A stretch of 10,083 nucleotides of DNA from Verrucomicrobiia bacterium (GTDB lineage Bacteria; Verrucomicrobiota; Verrucomicrobiia; Opitutales; Opitutaceae): positions 1 to 10,083 of the forward strand of contig JAUHWE010000119.1 in the NCBI GenBank assembly GCA_030424825.1, in the 5' to 3' direction. A program made the translations under genes and the position numbers. Of the stretch, positions 1 to 6,846 are shown in pieces. The notes beneath the pieces were generated by a model, which had not been told where the DNA came from, made no database searches, and was given only the letters and a program-made list of their open reading frames with translations. Within the stretch, counting starts at the first letter, position 1, and every line of letters starts with the position of its first letter.

Positions 1-211
1 GTTTGTAAGAGAGAAGGATTTCGTTTTCACCGCTTGAGACAATGGCGGGGAAGGCAAGGTAGTCCTTCTCGTCGATTCCCCGGTAGGAAACGATCGTTTC
101 TTCGATACGAAAGTCGGGTCCGGGCGGTATCGTCGCGGTGGGTTCTGCAGCGAACAGGGGATACGTCAGGAGAATTGAGGCCAGGCAAAGGGATGTTCGA
201 ATTTTCTTCAT
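1..211 (-). CDS. Secreted BNR/sialidase-like protein, N-terminal part only
   Basis: This is a minus-strand gene whose first 70 codons are in the window; the rest lies beyond the left edge. Reading down from the ATG at 211-209 gives a clear signal peptide: a basic start (MKKIRTS), a hydrophobic core (LCLASILLTYPLF) and a likely cut after ALFAA-type residues near 21-22. The mature part continues with PPGPDFRIEETIVSYRG, and then YLAFPAIVSSGENEILLSYK at residues 51-70. The pattern 'FPAIV...GENEILLSYK' resembles the first blade of BNR-repeat/sialidase-like propellers (typically 'yPsiv...dgelLvsyk'). The product is therefore probably an exported glycoside hydrolase or a glycan-binding propeller. 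Catalytic residues are outside the window, so enzyme activity cannot be judged. No clear Shine-Dalgarno precedes the ATG. The gene is divergent from the symporter gene across 169 bp, which fits shared control of a glycan-use locus. The coding call is firm; the family call is tentative. Confidence 0.6.
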   Translation of the reverse strand, partial: MKKIRTSLCLASILLTYPLFAAEPTATIPPGPDFRIEETIVSYRGIDEKDYLAFPAIVSSGENEILLSYK

Positions 212-380
212 TGCAGCTTATCAGGAGTGTACTCGATTTGGAGGGGTTAACGTGGTTTGGGAGAAGCCGAAGTTGAACGGTAAGGATAACTGTTTACAAC
301 GCAATAAGTTGAGGTTTCTCTAATTTCAATGTATCCGTCACCAAAAGAGCAGCGATTGAAAACGTGGAGAAACCAGTAGA
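212..380. promoter_or_regulatory. Divergent intergenic region between the sialidase-like gene and the symporter gene
   Basis: This 169-bp gap separates two outward-facing genes, so promoters for both should lie here. I do not see a convincing -35/-10 pair or a strong operator palindrome. A purine-rich GGAG at 366-369 sits 11 bases before the GTG start at 381 and is the probable ribosome binding site of the symporter gene. The assignment of the region as a promoter area comes from gene orientation, not from recognised motifs. Confidence 0.4.
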
Positions 381-1958
381 GTGATAGAAGAAAACGCGTT
401 GCTGGGCTGGCAGGATTGGCTTGTTGTGATCGCCTATGCGATCGGGGTGCTGGGGGTAGGATGGCATTTCTCCCGGAAAGACAAGTCGGAGGAAGACTAC
501 TTTCTAGGAGGGGGCAGCATGTCGCCTTTCTTGATCGGCATCTCCCTGTTCGCTTCACTGCTGAGTACGGTTTCCTACTTAGCGTATCCTGGGGAGATCA
601 TACAGCATGGGCCGGCTTACTTGACGGGAATTCTATCAGTTCCCTTCGCCTATTTTATCGTCGGATATTGGCTCATACCCATCTACATGAAGCAGCGTGT
701 CACGAGCGCTTACGAATTGCTGGAGGAACGTCTGGGTTTGTCGGCACGGAGGGGCGGGGCGATTCTCTTTGTGCTCCTCCGCTTGGTATGGATGGCTTTG
801 TTGATCTATCTTTCATCTGGGGCGATCCGGGTGATGACCGGTCTGGGCGAGGAATGGACCCCCATCTTGTCCGCAGTCACGGGAATCGTGGCGATTGCGT
901 ATACCTCCATGGGAGGATTGAGAGCGGTTGTAGTGACGGACTTGATGCAGTTTTCGTTGCTCTTTTTGGGACTGGTGGTGTCGGTTGTGGTCGTTAGCGT
1001 TACCTTGGGTGGTGTCTCGTGGATACCGACCCAGTGGAGCGAGAATTGGGATGTTCAACCAGTATTCAGTCTCGACCCAACGGTTCGAGCAACGGTGGTG
1101 GGGGCGATTGTCTTGCAGTTGGTTTTTAGGGTTTGTACCGCAGGTGCGGACCAGACGATGGTACAGCGATTCATGGCCACCACCAACGCTTCCGCTGCTC
1201 GAAAGTCGTTTCTGGTGCAGAGCATTGCCGCAGTCGTGGTTTCGCTGTCGTTGGGGCTCTTGGGCTTTGCCCTGCTGGGTTATTTTAAAGACTCCGCCTT
1301 GCTGGCTAATCCCGAGCTCGATCTGGGCGAAAATGCCGATAACCTGTTTCCGTTTTTCATCGCCCACTCTTTGCCGACAGGACTCTCCGGACTGGTGGTC
1401 GCAGCCTTGTTTGCCGCCGGAATGTCGAGTATTGATTCAGGCATCAATTCAATTACGGCGGTTTTGAATCGGGATCTGCTCCCGTGGATATGGCCGTCTT
1501 CTAGAGAGCGCAAAAATCGTCGTCGTATGAACCATGGAATCGCCTGGTCTATTGGGCTGCTCGTGGTGGGTCTATCGGCGGGCGTGGGGTATGTTCCTGG
1601 AAATTATCTCGAAGTGACGCAAAAGACGTCGTCGCTCTTCTTCCCTCCGTTGTTCTCCCTGTTCTTTTTAGCGTTGTTCGTATCACGGGCCAATGGTCCG
1701 GGCGCTCTGGTGGGGGTGATTTACGGCATGGCGGCGGCCGTATTCATCGCGTTCTGGGATTCCCTAACGGGTCGCCCGGCACTGAGTTATCAGTGGATTG
1801 GATTCCTTTCGCTGGTGACCAGCATCGGAGTGGGGTGGGTCGCCTGCGTCTTTTTCCATGAACCCAGAAGGGCGGGTAAAGCCGGCCGGTATGTCGTAAT
1901 CGCTTTGATTGCCTTGGCTGCAATTTCCTGCATGGTCCTAGTTTCGGCGCGGTCTTAG
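381..1958 (+). CDS. Sodium:solute symporter (SSS family)
   Basis: This 525-residue protein would use the sodium gradient to import an organic solute across the inner membrane. It is built of many hydrophobic segments, for example residues 13-29, 46-70, 81-101, 127-148, 160-177, 186-210, 235-252, 278-301, 332-348, 388-403, 417-435, 441-459, 471-491 and 503-521. SSS hallmarks are DYFLGGGSMSPF (39-50) with the following ISLFASLLSTVSYLAYPGE, then AYTSMGGLRAVVVTDLMQF (173-191), GADQTMVQRFMAT (255-267) and FAAGMSSIDSGINSITAVLNRD (344-365). In the last of these, the Ser-Ser-x-Asp-Ser region corresponds to the sodium-site helix of vSGLT-like carriers. Length is normal for the family. The start is taken as GTG at 381, with GGAG 11 bases upstream; an in-frame ATG is not available nearer the first membrane segment. 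The substrate is unknown; a sialic acid, uronate or other sugar acid is plausible from the neighbours. The aldolase gene follows by 85 bp on the same strand. Confidence 0.93.
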   Translation: MIEENALLGWQDWLVVIAYAIGVLGVGWHFSRKDKSEEDYFLGGGSMSPFLIGISLFASLLSTVSYLAYPGEIIQHGPAYLTGILSVPFAYFIVGYWLIPIYMKQRVTSAYELLEERLGLSARRGGAILFVLLRLVWMALLIYLSSGAIRVMTGLGEEWTPILSAVTGIVAIAYTSMGGLRAVVVTDLMQFSLLFLGLVVSVVVVSVTLGGVSWIPTQWSENWDVQPVFSLDPTVRATVVGAIVLQLVFRVCTAGADQTMVQRFMATTNASAARKSFLVQSIAAVVVSLSLGLLGFALLGYFKDSALLANPELDLGENADNLFPFFIAHSLPTGLSGLVVAALFAAGMSSIDSGINSITAVLNRDLLPWIWPSSRERKNRRRMNHGIAWSIGLLVVGLSAGVGYVPGNYLEVTQKTSSLFFPPLFSLFFLALFVSRANGPGALVGVIYGMAAAVFIAFWDSLTGRPALSYQWIGFLSLVTSIGVGWVACVFFHEPRRAGKAGRYVVIALIALAAISCMVLVSARS

Positions 1959-1993
1959 CGGCCTTTGGGAATTAATTTGTAATTGTAGAAAAG

Positions 1994-2013
1994 GCTGTCT
2001 CAGCGAAGACAGC
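1994..2013 (+). other. Short hairpin between the symporter and aldolase genes
   Basis: GCTGTCT (1994-2000) and AGACAGC (2007-2013) form a perfect 7-bp stem with a 6-base loop. No T-run follows, so it is not a typical intrinsic terminator. It lies 30 bases before the aldolase start in the 85-bp gap. It could tune read-through, mRNA processing or relative expression within an operon, or be fortuitous. Confidence 0.35.
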
Positions 2014-2043
2014 GGAAATGAACCCTTAATTAGGAATGACAAT

Positions 2044-2808
2044 ATGTTAACATCTATCGTTAGAAAAAAACTCACTTCAGACGAACCCATCATTTGCGTG
2101 AAAGCCTGCTATGCGGATCCGGAGATTGTGGAAATGATCGGTCAGGCCGGATTTGATTGTGTTTGGATTTGTCTAGAACATAGACGCATCGATCCCACAG
2201 TAATGAAGTCTATGATACAAGCGAGCCGTTTTTCCGGTTGCGATTGCATGATTCGGATAAAACCGGAAAATCATACGGACCTGGCCTATTTGCTCGAGGA
2301 AGGCGCTCGCGGTATCATGCTTCCTCAGGTACAGGATCTAGCGGAAGTCCAGCGCGTAGTCGAAATGATGAAATTTCCTCCGCATGGCCGCAGAGGGCTC
2401 GACTCCATTCATTTGGACGCCGACATGGGGAGCGTTCCGCTAGTGGAATACGTGCCGCATGAAAATGAGAATACCTTTTTAATGGTTCAAATTGAGACCA
2501 CCGAGGTTTTGCCAGATATTGATGCCATTGCTGCGACTCCGGGAGTGGATATGCTATTCGTGGGATTGGGAGACCTGTCGGCGAACATGGGCCTACTAGG
2601 GCAGATGGATCATCCCAAGTTGCAAGAAGTCGTTAGGCAAACTGGTGAGGCCTGCCTACGACATGGAAAGGCTGCGGCTATCAATTGCAGTGACCCCGAG
2701 GAGCGTAAACGGCTTTGGGAGATCGGTTACCGTTTCTTTAATGTGGCCAGCGATTTCCGCTTTATTCGCAGAGGACTGGATGAGGCGATTCGGGATGCCA
2801 GAGCCTAG
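2044..2808 (+). CDS. HpcH/HpaI-family metal-dependent aldolase
   Basis: This 254-residue cytoplasmic protein belongs to the class II pyruvate aldolases that reversibly cleave 2-keto-3-deoxy acids to pyruvate and an aldehyde (HpcH/HpaI, GarL and RhmA relatives). Every key position of the HpcH catalytic set has a counterpart at nearly the same number: His46 in LEHRRID (general base), Arg71 in MIRIKPEN (pyruvate binding), and the metal ligands Glu151 in VQIETTE and Asp177 in FVGLGDLSANMG. Other family signatures are GARGIMLPQV (87-96) and PPHGRRG (112-118). An AGGA (2032-2035) lies 8 bases before the ATG. The gene follows the symporter gene in the same direction, suggesting that the imported solute is an acid sugar whose 2-keto-3-deoxy derivative is cleaved here. 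The exact substrate cannot be read from the sequence; 2-keto-3-deoxy-L-rhamnonate, -glucarate or -gluconate are all possible. The family usually has 'GPxDLS' where this protein has GLGDLS. Confidence 0.92.
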   Translation: MLTSIVRKKLTSDEPIICVKACYADPEIVEMIGQAGFDCVWICLEHRRIDPTVMKSMIQASRFSGCDCMIRIKPENHTDLAYLLEEGARGIMLPQVQDLAEVQRVVEMMKFPPHGRRGLDSIHLDADMGSVPLVEYVPHENENTFLMVQIETTEVLPDIDAIAATPGVDMLFVGLGDLSANMGLLGQMDHPKLQEVVRQTGEACLRHGKAAAINCSDPEERKRLWEIGYRFFNVASDFRFIRRGLDEAIRDARA

Positions 2809-2849
2809 AGAGTGCCAATAGAAGCGAGTTTCGGTTTTCGGAAATTGGT

Positions 2850-2905
2850 AATGGGCGATCAGGCTGCTTCGCCGTAGGTTCGGTGAAGGATCGAGATCGC
2901 CCGTT
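2850..2905. terminator. Long hairpin in the convergent gap, candidate terminator
   Basis: GGGCGATC (2853-2860) pairs perfectly with GATCGCCC (2895-2902). Inside it, CTTCGCCG (2867-2874) pairs with CGGTGAAG (2881-2888) with one G-U, leaving a 6-base apical loop and a symmetric 6x6 internal loop. A few weaker pairs extend the base. It sits between the convergent aldolase and PQQ-propeller genes. On the plus strand it is followed by a moderately T-rich stretch (GTTTCCTTCGTGGTTTTC), so it could terminate aldolase transcription. The minus-strand exit is not T-rich. Confidence 0.5.
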
Positions 2906-2940
2906 TCCTTCGTGGTTTTCAATCATTGCCCTATTGTACT

Positions 2941-4506
2941 TTATTTCCCGATACAAACGATCTCGTGTATGGTTTGGGCGAATAGTTTGCCATTGGAATA
3001 AGAGAGGTTGCTTCTGGTCCAAGCCTCGCCGAGTGGACCGAGGTCGTTGATTGAAACAATCGCGTTCTCGTCGAGGGTTTGAGTGTTCCAATCGATGACG
3101 TAGACCATGCCGTTCATTATTGGAATATAGAGATGATCCCCGATTGCGGTAGGAATTTGAGCGGCGAAATGGCCCCAACCATTTCCTTGCGATCGGACGT
3201 CCCCAAGCAGTTTGTATCCGCGCGAGTTTACCATGCGATTGGTTTTGAAGGTCCAATAGGAGATGCCGGTTGGAACGTTGAAGGTCTTTTCCGGCTTGGA
3301 TGCTAGATCACTCTCATTCCAAATGAACTTGTCCGGGCAACCAGGCTCCCGCAACAGGTTGACTGGGAGTTGGAGGTATTCCACCTTTCCCGTATTCACA
3401 TTAACGCGACCGAGGTAGTTGTAAATGTAGCTCCGAAAGTAGTGATAGTCTCCCACGAGCAAATTGGATTGGTCGCTTTTCTCGGATCTTGGGTTAGCTT
3501 CGAGCGAAGTCGACAGGGTCTTCCAATTGTTTCCCTTTTTCTTCCGGACCGTGACCTTCTCAAGTAGGGAAATTTTCCGTGAGACTTTCCCGGTTTCGAT
3601 ATCCACCCACCAATGTTCTTCGTCATGAATAACGAGCGCTTGTCCGTTGTGGATCGGCATCGTCTGTCGGCATTCATAGCCCTCAATGGGCAGTTTCCAA
3701 ATCTCAGATCCGTCGGATGCATCCACCAGAGAGACGCCGAGCGGTTTCTCGGGAGGTTCATGTCCACCTCCACGACCGACGAGGAAGACGTCTTTCCCAT
3801 TAGCTAGTTTCAAGGGCATTGGCTGGCTGCCGATGTTTCCGCCGCACTTTGTCGACCATACTGGGTCACCTGTATTGAAATCGACCGCTTGCACCTGAGT
3901 CCAATCGGAGAAAGGCAGCTCTTCCTTGGGATGGGGATAGCCTCCTTTTTCATCCGGTGGCCAGTTCATCTGCATGTAGATCAGTTTGTTGCCTACGAGG
4001 AAGGGCGAGCCGCGGTAGGAAGAGAGCGCTTCCCGTCTCCAGATACGATTTCCTTCCATATCAAAGCTCTCAATGACACCGGAAGCATTGAAAAAGGCGA
4101 CTTGCTTCCCGTTGGTTACCGCTGGAAGACCAGAGCTGTCTCCCCAGCTACTGGCGATCTTTAGGGGATAGATGCCTGGGATTTCCCGTGTCCAAAGTAT
4201 GGATCCGTCTTTGACGCTACAGCAGTAGGCGACAATGTCTTTAGCTAATATGGTGTCGGCTGCGACGGGCTTGTTTATCGTGAAGAAGAGTCTGTCTTCC
4301 CACACGGTGACGGAACTTTGCCCCAGTTCCGGAAGTGGTGTCTTCCAGGCGATGTTTTGGTCTAGGGTAACACTCCACTGAGTTGGGACCGCTCCATTTT
4401 CTAGGACGAAAGTACCGTTGGGACCTCCGGCTTGGGGCCAGTTTTGGGCGTTTGCCAAACTGGCAAGTAGCAGGGCCGTTATTAGAGCTAGTCGTTTGGC
4501 TTTCAT
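2941..4506 (-). CDS. Secreted PQQ-like beta-propeller protein
   Basis: This 521-residue protein begins with a textbook signal peptide (MKAKRLALITALLLASLANA, cut before QNW), so it is exported to the periplasm or outside. The mature start NWPQAGGPNGTF matches the 'WPqfrGpngsG' opening of PQQ-binding-like/BamB-like WD40-type propellers common in Verrucomicrobiota and Planctomycetota. Blade repeats of the form 'G.i.W' recur: VKDGSILWTREI (98-109), MEGNRIWRRE (150-159), FNTGDPVWSTK (210-220) and DASDGSEIWKLP (262-273), with a late MVYVIDWNTQ blade. I see no haem c motif (CxxCH) and no fused kinase or hydrolase domain. Function is unknown. Members of this fold can be quinoprotein dehydrogenases, scaffold or glycan-binding proteins, and catalytic residues of the dehydrogenases are not evident. 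It is convergent with the aldolase gene and divergent from the sulfatase gene. No clear Shine-Dalgarno is seen before its ATG. Confidence 0.87.
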   Translation of the reverse strand: MKAKRLALITALLLASLANAQNWPQAGGPNGTFVLENGAVPTQWSVTLDQNIAWKTPLPELGQSSVTVWEDRLFFTINKPVAADTILAKDIVAYCCSVKDGSILWTREIPGIYPLKIASSWGDSSGLPAVTNGKQVAFFNASGVIESFDMEGNRIWRREALSSYRGSPFLVGNKLIYMQMNWPPDEKGGYPHPKEELPFSDWTQVQAVDFNTGDPVWSTKCGGNIGSQPMPLKLANGKDVFLVGRGGGHEPPEKPLGVSLVDASDGSEIWKLPIEGYECRQTMPIHNGQALVIHDEEHWWVDIETGKVSRKISLLEKVTVRKKKGNNWKTLSTSLEANPRSEKSDQSNLLVGDYHYFRSYIYNYLGRVNVNTGKVEYLQLPVNLLREPGCPDKFIWNESDLASKPEKTFNVPTGISYWTFKTNRMVNSRGYKLLGDVRSQGNGWGHFAAQIPTAIGDHLYIPIMNGMVYVIDWNTQTLDENAIVSINDLGPLGEAWTRSNLSYSNGKLFAQTIHEIVCIGK

Positions 4507-4794
4507 GAAAGTCGGATGGTTAGGGATCTAATAGAAAACTTCAAATAGGTTCTACCCAGCAATCGCATGAGGTCCGTCCAGCTTGACCAGTTGAAACAGA
4601 CTTACTGAGTCTGTATTATAGATTCTCAAAGAATCGCGGGATAAAGACGAAAGATTAGCAAATCCGGTGAGCGGGGGAAGCGGTGTCAAAGTCGACGGTT
4701 GACCTATTTAGGCTTCGAAGGTTTGGGCATGATATTCGATGGTAGCTAGACCCTAATGGCAAAAGCTGTTTTGTGAGATTTAGGACAGTAGATT
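4507..4794. promoter_or_regulatory. Divergent intergenic region with several inverted repeats
   Basis: This 288-bp gap lies between the starts of the propeller gene (minus) and the sulfatase gene (plus), so it should hold both promoters. It contains ACAGACT-N5-AGTCTGT (4596-4614), then GATTCT-CAA-AGAATC (4621-4635), and farther right GTCAA-N9-TTGAC (4685-4703), which overlaps the palindrome GTCGAC (4691-4696). AGGA at 4782-4785 is a good ribosome binding site for the sulfatase ATG at 4795. I cannot pick a reliable -35/-10 pair. The repeats may be operators or leader hairpins. Confidence 0.45.
4596..4635. repeat. Two adjacent inverted repeats upstream of the sulfatase gene
   Basis: ACAGACT (4596-4602) and AGTCTGT (4608-4614) give a perfect 7-bp arm pair around five bases. 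Six bases later, GATTCT (4621-4626) and AGAATC (4630-4635) give a 6-bp arm pair around CAA. Neither is followed by a T-run in either direction. Placement in a divergent promoter region suggests protein-binding sites or leader structures. No regulator gene lies next to them. Confidence 0.4.
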
Positions 4795-6333
4795 ATGAAG
4801 ACTCCTTTTAAGGCCGAGAACTTTCGCAGAAGTACACGCCTCGTTGTGATGACTTTGGTTGGCCTATTCGCATTGAAGGGCCTTGATCCCCTTGTTGGCG
4901 AAGACCGTCCAAATATCGTTTGGATTGTGGTGGACGACATGTCGGCGAATTTTTCTTGTTATGGGGAGGCAACTATAGAAACGCCCCACGTCGATCATTT
5001 GGCGAGTCAAGGCGTTCGTTTTACGCGGGCCTACGCAACGTCACCCGTCTGTTCGACCTTTCGTTCGGCCATGATTACGGGGATGTATCAAACGTCGATA
5101 GGAGTGCATCATCATCGCAGCGGTCGCGGTGAACATCGTATCCAGCTTCCGAATGGCGTGAGGCCAGTTCCGGAGTACTTCCAAGAAGCGGGCTATTGGA
5201 CCTGTATCGGCAGCGGGTTGCCGGGCTTCGATCACAAGGGGAATCCCACCGATCGAGAAAGCTTGGGCAAAACGGACTACAATTTCGATTGGAGTCCAGA
5301 AATGTACGACAGCCACGACTGGGCGGAGCGGGCGGATGGGCAGCCTTTCTTTATGCAGGTCCAGCTTAATGGAGGGAAAATTCGCGGCGAGTCTGAGGCG
5401 AAGTATGCAGCGACTCAAAAACGCATGGTTGCAGAATTTGGGGCAGCGACCGACCCGGAGAGTGTCGAACTCCCTCCATACTATCCGCGCGACCCTGTGA
5501 TGCTGCGCGATTGGTCGACTTATCTCGATAGTGTAAAAATCACAGATCGGCACGTCGGGCGTGTCATGGATCGATTGAAGCAGGAGGGACTCCTGGAAAA
5601 CACGCTCGTAATCTTCTTCACGGATCACGGAATCAGCCATGCCAGGGGAAAGCAGTTTATCTACGACGAAGGGGCTCATATCCCCCTCGTCATTCGCGGT
5701 CCCGGTGTGGCCAAAGGCGAAACGCGAACGGATCTAGTCGAGCATATTGACGTCGCTGCCTTGTCCTTGGCCGCAGCGGGAATTGAGATACCAGAACGAA
5801 TGGAAGGGAGGAACATTCTCGCTAAGGACTACAATGAGAAATCGGCGGTCTTTGCGGCGCGAGACCGTTGTGGCGAAGCGGCAGACCGTATCCGATCGGT
5901 TCGTACGGACCGCTACCTGTATATCAAGAATTTCTATCCTGAACGTCCGTTTCTCATGCCGAGTGAATACAAGGATAACAAACTGATCTTGCAGCGCCTG
6001 CGCGAATTGCGAGCACAGGGGAAGGTAAGTGCGCTTACCGAGGAATTGCTTTTCGCGCCGACCCGTCCTCCCGAGGAACTTTATCTCTACAAAGAAGATC
6101 GTTGGCAGATACACAATCTTGCTTCCGATCCCATCCACGCTGTGGCTCTCTCTCAGCACCGGACGCGTTTGGACCGGTGGATTGAAGAGACCGGTGATGG
6201 GGGTCCTGAGTCGATAGAGGTCTACATCATGGAAACCGAAGACCAAATGCAGTCCACTCGAAACGTGGAATCAAGGGAACGCTACCGGAAGAATTCAGAA
6301 CTTTACCTGAAGTGGATGCGGGAAGGTAAGTGA
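4795..6333 (+). CDS. Secreted type I sulfatase with atypical C-S-T-F-R active-site motif
   Basis: This 512-residue protein belongs to the alkaline-phosphatase superfamily, formylglycine-dependent sulfatase type; it would remove sulfate esters or sulfamates from a carbohydrate. A hydrophobic stretch (about 16-30, LVVMTLVGLFALKGL) serves as signal peptide or anchor. The mature part starts with RPNIVWIVVDD, where Asp47-Asp48 are the calcium ligands. TDHG (Asp277, His278) and Lys286 form the second metal/substrate cluster, followed by HIPLVIRGPG (295-304) and a C-terminal EELYLY...IHNLASDP (427-445) signature. The catalytic motif is SPVCSTFRSAMITGMYQT (83-100): Cys86 and Arg90 are kept, but the usual Pro/Ala at +2 is Thr and the usual Ser at +3 is Phe. 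The sequence HHHRSG (105-110) after it is seen in a sulfatase subgroup. The start is ATG with AGGA nine bases upstream. It is divergent from the propeller gene, with a decayed sulfatase just downstream. No maturase gene is in the window. Confidence 0.92.
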   Translation: MKTPFKAENFRRSTRLVVMTLVGLFALKGLDPLVGEDRPNIVWIVVDDMSANFSCYGEATIETPHVDHLASQGVRFTRAYATSPVCSTFRSAMITGMYQTSIGVHHHRSGRGEHRIQLPNGVRPVPEYFQEAGYWTCIGSGLPGFDHKGNPTDRESLGKTDYNFDWSPEMYDSHDWAERADGQPFFMQVQLNGGKIRGESEAKYAATQKRMVAEFGAATDPESVELPPYYPRDPVMLRDWSTYLDSVKITDRHVGRVMDRLKQEGLLENTLVIFFTDHGISHARGKQFIYDEGAHIPLVIRGPGVAKGETRTDLVEHIDVAALSLAAAGIEIPERMEGRNILAKDYNEKSAVFAARDRCGEAADRIRSVRTDRYLYIKNFYPERPFLMPSEYKDNKLILQRLRELRAQGKVSALTEELLFAPTRPPEELYLYKEDRWQIHNLASDPIHAVALSQHRTRLDRWIEETGDGGPESIEVYIMETEDQMQSTRNVESRERYRKNSELYLKWMREGK

Positions 6334-6348
6334 GAGCATTTTCTCACT
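6329..6348 (+). other. Hairpin spanning the sulfatase stop codon
   Basis: AGTGAGA (6329-6335) and TCTCACT (6342-6348) form a perfect 7-bp stem around GCATTT, with the TGA stop inside the left arm. No T-run follows. A second weaker stem, GATTTC (6362-6367) with GAAATC (6379-6384), lies just downstream. These may contribute to transcript 3'-end formation or stability, but they are not canonical intrinsic terminators. Confidence 0.3.
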
Positions 6349-6392
6349 CGGAGATTGCCAGGATTTCGAAGAAAACCTGAAATCTTAGATCT

Positions 6393-6707
6393 ATGGGTTC
6401 CGGGAGTCAGTGGAGGAATCCGCTTATACTGATCGGTGCGGTCCTGCTTTGGAGAAAAGTGTAGTGCTGATCGTGGTGGATGATCTGGGCTACGCGGATA
6501 TGTCGTGTACCGGGATTGCATGATCCAGTTTATCCAACTCTCGCAGAGGTTTGGAGAAAGGAAGGATACACCACAGGGTGCATTGGCCAATTCCTTCACG
6601 GGATTAGCAATGGACCGGAGGGCTTACCGCGTTTTTATGCTTTGCTTGTGCGTCACTCCCGGAGGGCGTTGCCCTACCATTCAGCATCTAACAAATTAGA
6701 GTTATAG
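6393..6707 (+). pseudogene. Decayed sulfatase remnant
   Basis: Fragments of a second sulfatase lie in two frames. From ATG 6393, one frame gives a signal-peptide-like stretch (NPLILIGAVLLW) and stops at a TAG (6462-6464). A different frame then reads EKSVVLIVVDDLGYADMSC, the classic sulfatase N-terminus with the Asp-Asp metal pair at 6479-6484, until a TGA at 6521. A third stretch (6531-6707) reads YPTLAEVWRKEGYTTGCIGQ, matching the 'TLAevLkeaGYtTgciGKWHLG' region. There Gln replaces the usual Lys, and the Trp-His-Leu-Gly that follows is scrambled to FLHG. It ends with GPEGLPRFYALL before a TAG. Compared with the intact neighbour, about 59 codons between the Asp pair and the TLAEV region are missing, including the whole catalytic-cysteine motif, and everything C-terminal is gone. 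It resembles a different sulfatase subtype from the upstream one, so it is not a simple duplicate. Confidence 0.8.
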
Positions 6708-6801
6708 CGGGGGATCTTCACTGGTCTCGAGTGAGCCCTATTGTAGCCTTACCTGTGTGGACTAGGTGAAAAATAGATATTTCTTTTAGTCACTTTCAGG
6801 G

Positions 6802-6830
6802 TTGAGGGTGTCATGGCCTTGGTGTAGTAT
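6802..6830 (+). promoter_or_regulatory. Candidate housekeeping promoter for the sigma-factor gene
   Basis: TTGAGG (6802-6807) and TAGTAT (6825-6830) are separated by exactly 17 bases, a good sigma-70-type arrangement. Transcription would start at about 6836-6838, leaving only about ten leader bases before the ATG at 6847. This fits the lack of any Shine-Dalgarno there, so the mRNA may be nearly leaderless. The rest of the 6708-6846 gap shows nothing I recognise. Confidence 0.45.
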
Positions 6831-6846
6831 CAAAATCTAACTTCAA

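Noticed and set aside
247..558. Minus-strand open frame over the symporter start
   Set aside because: It covers the symporter N-terminus with its DYFLGGG motif on the other strand; no independent support.
813..1367. Minus-strand open frame of 184 codons inside the symporter gene
   Set aside because: The plus strand encodes an unmistakable SSS transporter there; the minus translation is Gln/Arg/His-rich and featureless.
2762..3256. Minus-strand open frame crossing the aldolase/propeller junction
   Set aside because: It overlaps the ends of two supported genes and reads as low-quality Arg/Asn-rich sequence with no signal or domain.
5041..5679. Minus-strand open frame of 212 codons inside the sulfatase gene
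   Set aside because: It lies entirely opposite well-supported sulfatase motifs and shows no family features; it is a shadow of codon bias.
6393..6707. A small intact gene instead of a pseudogene
   Set aside because: The recognisable sulfatase segments are split over different frames with internal stops, and no single frame yields a plausible domain.
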